Source of the DNA: Chromohalobacter moromii
GTDB lineage: Bacteria; Pseudomonadota; Gammaproteobacteria; Pseudomonadales; Halomonadaceae
Assembly (NCBI RefSeq): GCF_023091865.1
Contig: NZ_JAHXDI010000002.1
Span: 1-64,000, forward strand
Length of the DNA stretch: 64,000 nt
Reading direction: 5' to 3'
A program made the translations under genes and the position numbers. Each line of letters begins with the position of its first letter. Position 1 is the stretch's first letter. The notes beneath the pieces are model-generated. The model searched no databases and had not been told where the DNA came from. It was given only the letters and a program-made list of their open reading frames with translations. Shown here piece by piece: positions 55,521 through 64,000 of the stretch.

Positions 55521-55980
55521 GCGTCTCGCTGTGGCGCATCTGGAATCCGTGGCGGCGCTCGAGGAAGCGGGGCAGGTACACCCCTGGAGGCGAGCGACCC
55601 TCGCGCAGGCACTCGCCGACGACACCCTGGAAGTCTGGGGGGCGTGGCGTGATGCGGCCCTACTAGGGTATGCGGTGCTTGCCTGGTTGCCCTTCGAAGC
55701 CGAGCTGCAAGCGATCACCGTGGTGCCACATGCGCGTCGTCAGGGCGTAGCAGGCATGTTGCTCGCACATCTCGTGACGCGCTCCCGACAAGGCGGTGCC
55801 GAGCGCTTACTGCTGGAAGTGCGCGAAAGCAACGCGCCCGCCCTGGCGCTGTACCGTCGATACGGTTTCAGCGAAGATGGGCGTCGGCGTGGTTACTATC
55901 CTCCCGTAGAGGCGAGAGGCAGCGAACGGGAAGCGGCGGTCCTGATGTCGGTGTCGCTCCAAGCGCGAGCGGTCGACTGA
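55504..55980 (+). CDS. rimI: Ribosomal protein S18-alanine N-acetyltransferase RimI
   Basis: The 158-residue GNAT acetyltransferase has the acetyl-CoA loop in VPHARRQGVAGMLLAHL (Q/RxxGxG/A type) and the C-terminal ESNAPALALYRRYGFSEDGRRRGYYPP. It acetylates the N-terminal alanine of S18. The ATG at 55504 overlaps the end of the holD-like gene by 17 bp; an ATG at 55510 is possible. Confidence 0.93.
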   Translation: MTMHLERLAVAHLESVAALEEAGQVHPWRRATLAQALADDTLEVWGAWRDAALLGYAVLAWLPFEAELQAITVVPHARRQGVAGMLLAHLVTRSRQGGAERLLLEVRESNAPALALYRRYGFSEDGRRRGYYPPVEARGSEREAAVLMSVSLQARAVD

Positions 55981-56012
55981 CGGCGCTTCCCGTCTTGAGT
56001 ATTGGTTCTGGG

Positions 56013-56222
56013 TTACTGGCTTTGCGCGTTGTCGCTGGTGTCGTCTTCGATATCCTGGAACTTGCCTAACAGTCCGTTAAGACGGCGCTCCCATTCATCA
56101 CGCTCCTGCTTGAGGCGCGTGTTCTCCTCGCGCAGCTCTTCCGCCTCCATTTTCAGCATCTCGATGGTCTCGACAGCGTTCTGCACCTTCTGCTCGAGCT
56201 GGTTGAAGAGTTCGAGGCTCAT
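56013..56222 (-). CDS. zapB: Cell division protein ZapB
   Basis: This 69-residue protein is almost entirely coiled coil, starting MSLELFNQLEQKVQNAVETIEMLKMEAEEL, which matches E. coli ZapB. It crosslinks the Z-ring via ZapA and helps position it over the MatP-bound terminus. A good AGGAGAAG-type site precedes the ATG. It is monocistronic. Confidence 0.92.
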   Translation of the reverse strand: MSLELFNQLEQKVQNAVETIEMLKMEAEELREENTRLKQERDEWERRLNGLLGKFQDIEDDTSDNAQSQ

Positions 56223-56345
56223 GGACTTCTCCTACACGTTGGATGGGGCGATGCGAGTGGCACGGGCGAATCTTGCCGAGCCGTTGGCGGCTAGCGTACG
56301 CGCGCGCGGCGCGCGCGACAAGCGTCTCCAGGCCCCGACAGGGCG

Positions 56346-56969
56346 TCAGGTAGCGCGGTGGCGGCGATAAAGACGCCCGATGCCATCGCCGGCGCTCACC
56401 TCGCGATGCAGTTGCCAGTTAGCGGGCACCTGAGGCACGCTCTCGTGCTCTATTTCCAGATAGATCAATGCCTCCTCACTGAGCCAACCGTGCTCCTCTA
56501 GCGCTTGGCAGGCATCGACGGCGTGGCCCTGACGAAAGGGCGGATCGAGGAACACGATATCGAAGGGCGTGACGGGGCCGGCGAGAAATGCCATGGCGGG
56601 TTGGCGCTGCACATGGCCGTTGGCGCCCAGCGTGTCGATATTGGTGCTCAGGCTGGCGGCGACATCGCTTTCGGTCTCCACGAAAAGGGCCTGAGCGGCG
56701 CCGCGCGAGAGTGCCTCTAGCCCTAGCGCGCCGGTACCGGCGTACAAGTCCAGAACGTGTGCGCCGGCGAGCTCGAAGGCCAGCCAGTTGAACAGCGTCT
56801 CGCGGATGCGGTCCGGCGTGGGGCGCAGGCCGGGCCGCTCGAGCACGGGCAGCTGGCGACGACGGTAGTCGCCGCCGATGAGACGCAAGCGTCCGTTTGC
56901 GCGTGACGGCGATGCGCGGCGTGTGCCATGGGCAGGGCGCTTGGAGGAGGAGGAACGACGTCGATTCAT
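56346..56969 (-). CDS. rsmD: 16S rRNA (guanine966-N2)-methyltransferase RsmD
   Basis: The 207-residue methyltransferase has a basic N-terminal tail (about 1-27), RPTPDRIRETLFNWL, the AdoMet motif LDLYAGTGALGLEALSRGA and the catalytic DPPF in IVFLDPPFRQG. It methylates G966 of 16S rRNA. The ATG at 56969 was chosen; the frame open to 57209 overlaps divergent ftsY and is rejected. Divergence from ftsY matches E. coli. Confidence 0.95.
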   Translation of the reverse strand: MNRRRSSSSKRPAHGTRRASPSRANGRLRLIGGDYRRRQLPVLERPGLRPTPDRIRETLFNWLAFELAGAHVLDLYAGTGALGLEALSRGAAQALFVETESDVAASLSTNIDTLGANGHVQRQPAMAFLAGPVTPFDIVFLDPPFRQGHAVDACQALEEHGWLSEEALIYLEIEHESVPQVPANWQLHREVSAGDGIGRLYRRHRAT

Positions 56970-57105
56970 GATGGGCGGATTGTACCGCCACCCGCCGCAC
57001 AGTGATAGGATGTGGCGATTCAGACACTTCAGGACGCCGGGCGTCATTCCCGCCGTGTCGCGGGGAGCGTGGCGCGCGTCGTCCGCGTAGACGTAGATCA
57101 CGCCC

Positions 57106-58614
<1,509 letters not shown>

Positions 58615-58618
58615 CGGT

Positions 58619-59287
58619 ATGATCGTCTTCGAGCATGTCGGTAAACGTTACGGCGGGCGCTCCGAAGCCCTCGCCGATATCAACTTCCGGGTGGGGCGGG
58701 GCGAAATGTTGTTCCTCACCGGGCACTCGGGGGCCGGCAAGAGCTCGTTGCTGCGCTTGATCATGCGTCTGGAAAAGCCGTCGCGGGGGCGCGTACTGGT
58801 GGCCGGTCATGACCTCGACCGCTTTCATCTCAGCCAAATCCCTTATTACCGCCGCCAGATCGGGGTGGTCTTCCAGGACCACCAGCTGTTGTTCGATCGC
58901 AGCGTCTTCGCCAATGTGGCGTTGCCGTTGGAGATTCAGGGCGTGGAACCCCGCGAGGCGGCGCGTCGTGTGCGGGCGGCATTGGATAAGGTCGGTCTAC
59001 TGTACCGGGAAACGGCACTGCCCATCGAACTTTCGAGCGGTGAGCGCCAACGCATCGGCATCGCGCGAGCGGTGGTCAACAAGCCGTCGTTACTGCTCGC
59101 CGACGAGCCCACCGGCAATCTCGACCCGCAGCTCTCCGCGGATATCATGCGATTGTTCGAGGACTTCAACCGCATCGGCACCACGGTGATGGTGGCCAGT
59201 CACGATCTGGCCCTGATCACGCGCCTGCGGCATCGGGTCCTGCGCCTGCGCGAAGGTCGGCTAGTCGGCGACGAGGAGGCGGCATGA
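58619..59287 (+). CDS. ftsE: Cell division ATP-binding protein FtsE
   Basis: The 222-residue ABC ATPase has Walker A GHSGAGKSS, the Q-loop GVVFQDHQLL, signature LSSGERQRIGIARA, Walker B LLLADEP and the H-loop ASHDLAL. With FtsX it activates periplasmic amidases through EnvC and helps the Z-ring. The ATG at 58619 starts 4 bases after the ftsY stop. Confidence 0.96.
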   Translation: MIVFEHVGKRYGGRSEALADINFRVGRGEMLFLTGHSGAGKSSLLRLIMRLEKPSRGRVLVAGHDLDRFHLSQIPYYRRQIGVVFQDHQLLFDRSVFANVALPLEIQGVEPREAARRVRAALDKVGLLYRETALPIELSSGERQRIGIARAVVNKPSLLLADEPTGNLDPQLSADIMRLFEDFNRIGTTVMVASHDLALITRLRHRVLRLREGRLVGDEEAA

Positions 59288-60276
59288 CCCGACGCACGAC
59301 GTCTTCTGAAAGCCAGCGCCCCGCGCGGCGTGGCGCCCGAGCCTCTCAGGTGGGTCTGGAAAGTCGCACGCGAGCCTGGCTGCGTCATCATCGCGCGATG
59401 TGGCTCGATAGTGCTCAGCGGCTCGCCAAACGCCCGCTGAGCAGCCTGTTGACGATGTTGGCGATCGCCATCGCGCTGGTGCTGCCCAGTGGGCTGTGGC
59501 TGGCACTGGATAGCGCGCGATTGCTGGATGCCGAACTCGATGAAAGCGCGACCGTGACCGTCTATCTCGATACGCGCCTCGATGAGCGTGAGGCGATGGA
59601 TGTCGCTGCGCGACTGCGCGATCAGGCCCCTGTGGCGGGAGCACGGCTGGTGACGGCCGCCGAAGGTCTGGCCGAATTCCAGCAAGGCGTGGGACTCGAG
59701 GATGCCCTGGCCTCGTTGGAAGACAATCCGCTACCCGCAGCGGTGGTGGTTACCCCGGCCGATACCGATCCCGATTCGGTGCGTGTGCTAGCGAGTAACC
59801 TCGAAGCGGTTGAGGGCGTCGACGAGGCGCGTGTCGATCTTGCTTGGCTGGAGCGCCTGCGGCGGCTGGCTGAATTGGGACAGCGTTTGGCGCTGGCGTT
59901 GGCGGGGCTGTTCGGCTTGGGCGTGCTGCTGGTGGTCGGCAATACCATTCGCCTGGCGGTAGAGAGCCGTCGTCAGGAGATCGAAGTGGTAACGTTGATC
60001 GGAGCCACCCATGCGTTCGTGCGCCGCCCGTTCCTGTATAGCGGTGCCTGGTACGGCCTGGGGGGAGGCGTGCTGGCAATCGTACTACTGGTCCTGGGGG
60101 GGCATTGGTTGTCAGCGCCGGTCACCGCCTTGGCCGAGAGTTACGGGGCACACTTCACGTTGCCGCGATTAGGCTTCGGGGGATCGGTTTTGCTGTGTTT
60201 TTGTAGTACACTGCTTGGCTGGCTGGGTGCTTGGTTAGCCGTCGGCCGTCATCTTGCCGACATTAAACCCCGCTAG
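59284..60276 (+). CDS. ftsX: Cell division protein FtsX
   Basis: The 330-residue permease-like protein has a basic N-terminal cytoplasmic part (about 1-50), a first membrane helix (LLTMLAIAIALVLPSGLWLAL), a large periplasmic loop (about 75-200), and three further helices at the end. Its start overlaps the ftsE stop (ATGA). It forms the FtsEX complex with FtsE. Confidence 0.95.
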   Translation: MTRRTTSSESQRPARRGARASQVGLESRTRAWLRHHRAMWLDSAQRLAKRPLSSLLTMLAIAIALVLPSGLWLALDSARLLDAELDESATVTVYLDTRLDEREAMDVAARLRDQAPVAGARLVTAAEGLAEFQQGVGLEDALASLEDNPLPAAVVVTPADTDPDSVRVLASNLEAVEGVDEARVDLAWLERLRRLAELGQRLALALAGLFGLGVLLVVGNTIRLAVESRRQEIEVVTLIGATHAFVRRPFLYSGAWYGLGGGVLAIVLLVLGGHWLSAPVTALAESYGAHFTLPRLGFGGSVLLCFCSTLLGWLGAWLAVGRHLADIKPR

Positions 60277-60300
60277 GCTTGACAAGCCTGATGGCATGTA

Positions 60301-60330
60301 TTGAACTTTCGTTCAAGTTAGCCTTCTAAT
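60301..60330 (+). promoter_or_regulatory. Putative rpoH promoter with an overlapping inverted repeat
   Basis: TTGAAC (60301-60306) and TCTAAT (60325-60330) are 18 bp apart. TTGAAC-TTTC-GTTCAA (60301-60316) forms a perfect 6-bp inverted repeat over the -35, which could be an operator. Confidence 0.5.
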
Positions 60331-60429
60331 GGGTCATGCGTGCTATCAGGCACATGATTCCTTCGCCGTGCAGCCGTGGATGCTGGATACGCCACGCACG
60401 CAAGGTGAACAACCGATGGAGACATCTGC

Positions 60430-61296
60430 ATGAGCAACAGTCTTCAGCCCGTGGGTCATCTTTCTCCCGGTCATGACCTGAATGGCTACATTCAGGCCGT
60501 CAATCGCATTGCTGTGCTGTCCTCCGACGAGGAGAGAGAACTGGGCTTCCGCCTGTACGAACAGGGGGATCTTGAAGCGGCGCGGCGCTTGGTCATGTCG
60601 CACCTGCGTTTCGTGGTGCACATCGCACGCAGTTATTCCGGCTACGGTCTGCCGCAGGCCGATTTGATACAGGAAGGCAACGTCGGCTTGATGAAGGCCG
60701 TCAAGCGTTTCGACCCGAATCAGGGCGTGCGCCTGGTATCGTTCGCCGTGCACTGGATCAAGGCCGAGATTCACGAATACGTGCTGCGCAACTGGCGCAT
60801 CGTGAAGATCGCTACTACCAAGGCCCAACGTAAATTGTTCTTCAATCTGCGGGGTGCCAAGAAGCGTTTGGCGTGGCTCAATAACGATGAAGTCGATGCC
60901 ATTGCCAAGGATCTCGACGTCAAGCCGCAGGTCGTGCGCGAGATGGAAGGTCGTCTCTCGTCGTTCGATGCTGGCTACGATGCCTCGCCCTCTGAAGACG
61001 AAGATCAAGGCTATCAGGCGCCGGTCCATTACCTCGACGACGAGCGTTACGATCCTGCCGCGCAGCTCGAAGCGGCGGACTGGGAAGAGGACTCTTCGCA
61101 TCGCTTGCAGTCGGCGCTGGGTGAGCTCGATGAGCGTTCGCAGGATATCCTGAAGCGCCGCTGGCTTTCCGAGTCCAAGTCCACGCTGCATGAGCTGGCT
61201 GACGTTTATGGCGTCTCCGCCGAGCGTATTCGTCAGCTCGAGAAGAACGCCATGAAGAAGATCAAGCAGCAGCTTGGTGATACCTTCGCCGCCTGA
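60430..61296 (+). CDS. rpoH: Heat-shock sigma factor RpoH (sigma-32)
   Basis: The 288-residue sigma factor has region 2 ([43 protein letters not shown]), the RpoH box QRKLFFNLR and region 4 ([29 protein letters not shown]). It directs transcription of chaperone and protease genes. In E. coli its mRNA 5' end is a thermosensor; the roughly 100-nt leader here was not folded. It lies downstream of ftsX with its own promoter. Confidence 0.97.
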   Translation: MSNSLQPVGHLSPGHDLNGYIQAVNRIAVLSSDEERELGFRLYEQGDLEAARRLVMSHLRFVVHIARSYSGYGLPQADLIQEGNVGLMKAVKRFDPNQGVRLVSFAVHWIKAEIHEYVLRNWRIVKIATTKAQRKLFFNLRGAKKRLAWLNNDEVDAIAKDLDVKPQVVREMEGRLSSFDAGYDASPSEDEDQGYQAPVHYLDDERYDPAAQLEAADWEEDSSHRLQSALGELDERSQDILKRRWLSESKSTLHELADVYGVSAERIRQLEKNAMKKIKQQLGDTFAA

Positions 61297-61350
61297 GTTC
61301 AAGCGCTAATCGGAAACGATGGACGCGAGACGAACAGTACGCGGAAGCAA

Positions 61351-61377
61351 CAATGCCCGGCCATGTGCCGGGCATTG
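61351..61377. terminator. Bidirectional terminator rpoH / slmA
   Basis: CAATGCCCGGC and its perfect complement around a CATGT loop, between convergent genes; the T-tract is weak. Confidence 0.7.
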
Positions 61378-61390
61378 TCGTCTGTAGCGT

Positions 61391-62008
61391 CTACACGTGG
61401 GCAGGGTGTGGCGTAGCGACCAGCAGGCGGGCGGAGAGCATCTGCCACTGATCTTCCCAGTGCTCTGTGGGAAGGCGCCGGAAGTCGCTGCGCACATATT
61501 GCGTGATGCGTCCATCGGCGGCGGCCAGCAACAGATTGGCAGCGGCCGAGACTTTTAGCGTGGTGCGCAACCCTTCGTGAATCTCGGCTTCGCGCAGTAT
61601 CTGCTTGAGCTGGGTTTCCAGGCGGTCGAAGAGCTGCGTCATGCGCACGCGCAAGCGTGCGGTTTCGCCGGTCAATGCATCGCCACCGAGCAGCCGGCAC
61701 AGGCCGGGGTTCTTTTCGGCGAAGCCCAGCAGCAGCGTCAGAATATGATGGCAGCGCGCCTGTGCCTGCGGCTCCTCATCGAGAATGCGGCGGATGCGCT
61801 CGAACAGCGTCTCCTCTATGAATTCGATCAGCCCTTCGAACATCCGCGCCTTGCTGGGGAAATGCCGGTAGAGGGCGGCTTCGCTGACGCCGACCTGGCG
61901 GGCCAGCGCGGCGGTGGTGATCCGCTTGCCGCTGTCCTCCTGCAACATCAGCGCCAGCGCCTGGAGGATCTGCTCCCGGCGAGTTTGCTTAGGTGTTTCC
62001 TGCGTCAT
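61391..62008 (-). CDS. slmA: Nucleoid occlusion factor SlmA
   Basis: The 205-residue TetR-fold protein starts RREQILQALALMLQ, with the HTH ITTAALARQVGVSEAALYRHFPSKARMFEGLIEFIEE closely matching E. coli SlmA, and has the GFAEKNPGLCRLLGGDAL block. It binds DNA sites away from Ter and blocks FtsZ over the nucleoid. Its position near argB/algC (dut region) agrees with gammaproteobacterial order. Confidence 0.95.
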   Translation of the reverse strand: MTQETPKQTRREQILQALALMLQEDSGKRITTAALARQVGVSEAALYRHFPSKARMFEGLIEFIEETLFERIRRILDEEPQAQARCHHILTLLLGFAEKNPGLCRLLGGDALTGETARLRVRMTQLFDRLETQLKQILREAEIHEGLRTTLKVSAAANLLLAAADGRITQYVRSDFRRLPTEHWEDQWQMLSARLLVATPHPAHV

Positions 62009-62112
62009 CGATATTCTTCTATTGGAATCGTGTTAGCCCATCCTAATGGGCTGCCGGGACGCCGACAAATCGTCGCGCATCGCGGCGCACCGTCCTGGGT
62101 GCGAGGAGAGTG

Positions 62113-63060
<948 letters not shown>

Positions 63061-63081
63061 TCAGGCACCGGCCGCCGAGCA

Positions 63082-64000
63082 TCAGAAGGGGAAATCGGCC
63101 TCGGGGGCGACCTGCTTGAGGGCGTCGCGGAATTGGCCTTGAATGCGTGCCAGGGCTTCCTCGCTCTTGCCCTCGAAGCGCAGCACCAGCATGGGCGTGG
63201 TATTGGACGCGCGGCACAGGCCCCAGCCGTCGGCATAGTCGACCCGGATGCCGTCGAGGGTGGTCTTCACGCCGTCGTCGCCGAAGTCGCCTTCCCGAGC
63301 GAGCTTGTCGACGATGGCGAACTTGTTCTCGTCGCTGACCTTGGCATTGAGCTCTGGCGTGCTGAGGTCCTGCGGGAAGCGCTCAAAGAAGGCGTCGGCG
63401 TCCAGACCCTGCGTGGCGCGTTGCTTGGCAAGGATTTCCAGCAGCCGCGCGGCGCCATACAGGCCGTCGTCGAAACCGTACCAGCGTTCCTTGAAGAAGA
63501 TATGGCCGCTCATTTCGCCGGCCAGCGCCGCGTCGGTTTCCTTCATGCGCGCCTTGATCAGCGAGTGCCCGGTGCGCCACATCTCGGGCGTGCCGCCGGC
63601 GTTCTCGACCACCTGGGCCAGGTTGCCGGTGCACTTGACGTCGAAGATGATGCGCGCACCGGGACTACGTTGCAGCAGGTCCTCGGCGAAGGCCATCATC
63701 AGGCGGTCAGGATAGATTACCTCGCCCTTGGGCGTGACCACGCCGAGACGGTCGCCATCGCCGTCGAAGGCCAGGCCAATGTCCGCGCCGGTTTCCTTGA
63801 CGGTGCGGATCAAGTCCTCGAGGTTTTCCAGCTTACCGGGATCGGGGTGATGATTGGGGAAATCGCCGTCGATTTCGGCGAACAGCGGTATCGTTTCCGC
63901 TCCCAGGCGCTCGATCAGTTGGGGGCCGAGCTCGCCAGCCACGCCGTTGCCGCAGTCGACCACGGCCTTGATCTTCCCGCTCAGACTGATATCGCCGAGG
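63082..64000 (-). CDS. algC: Phosphomannomutase/phosphoglucomutase AlgC, 3' part
   Basis: The C-terminal 305 codons are present; the 5' part lies beyond the right edge. Visible features are the start of domain 2 (VVDCGNGVAGELGPQLIERLG), FPNHHPDPGK, the Mg2+ loop DGDGDRLG, substrate loop EMSGHIFF, and the phosphate-binding C-terminal domain with RASNTTPMLVLRFEG. It interconverts mannose-6-P/mannose-1-P and glucose-6-P/glucose-1-P for polysaccharide precursors. The pairing with argB is as in Pseudomonas. The ATG-like codon at 63963 is internal, not the start. Confidence 0.93.
   Translation of the reverse strand, partial: LGDISLSGKIKAVVDCGNGVAGELGPQLIERLGAETIPLFAEIDGDFPNHHPDPGKLENLEDLIRTVKETGADIGLAFDGDGDRLGVVTPKGEVIYPDRLMMAFAEDLLQRSPGARIIFDVKCTGNLAQVVENAGGTPEMWRTGHSLIKARMKETDAALAGEMSGHIFFKERWYGFDDGLYGAARLLEILAKQRATQGLDADAFFERFPQDLSTPELNAKVSDENKFAIVDKLAREGDFGDDGVKTTLDGIRVDYADGWGLCRASNTTPMLVLRFEGKSEEALARIQGQFRDALKQVAPEADFPF

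Overview
The window is a 64 kb piece of a GC-rich gammaproteobacterial chromosome, most likely from Halomonadaceae (a Chromohalobacter or Halomonas relative). The evidence is a stand-alone ectoine hydroxylase gene (ectD), acidic proteins, and E. coli/Pseudomonas-like order of housekeeping genes. The genus is inference. There is no rRNA, CRISPR array, insertion sequence, integrase of mobile type or prophage; almost everything is core chromosome.

Layout. 1-11 kb: small stand-alone genes (a lipoprotein, a Tim44-like protein, yaaA, tas, a Sel1 protein, a DEDD exonuclease, a LOG protein), a DUF501/small protein/ybaK/thioesterase cluster, a PatB-type C-S lyase, a cnoX-like thioredoxin, a DUF3750 protein and an initiator tRNA-Met. 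11-22 kb: phaB, a large DUF349 protein, minCDE, sbcB, an M16 protease, and a SRAP-family protein that has lost all its recognisable catalytic residues. 22-27 kb: a TetR regulator joined to an MFS-acyltransferase fusion, then the yfjD-ypjD pair divergent from ffh. 27-31 kb: ffh and the rpsP-rimM-trmD-rplS ribosome operon. 31-37 kb: xerD-dsbC-hom-thrC-recJ.

37.4-49.1 kb is the most accessory part. It separates recJ from prfB-lysS, which are neighbours in E. coli. It holds a VOC protein; a copper operon (MerR-type regulator, Cu+ P-type ATPase, and an overlooked 25-residue membrane peptide overlapping the ATPase stop); a FadL porin; ectD; and an Opp-type oligopeptide ABC operon. 49-57 kb: prfB with its programmed +1 frameshift, lysS, an acidic orphan, an MFS exporter, bolA, a divergent holD-like gene next to rimI, zapB and rsmD. 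57-64 kb: ftsY-ftsE-ftsX-rpoH, slmA, argB and the 3' part of algC, which runs off the right edge.

Cell division genes are frequent here (minCDE, zapB, ftsEX, slmA), as are co-translational targeting genes (ffh, ftsY). No wholly new multi-gene system was found. The best leads are the dead SRAP paralogue, the 25-aa copper-operon peptide with its MerR-type promoter, the extended HolD-like protein, and a set of imperfect palindromes in the spacers of the interrupted xerD-to-lysS region.
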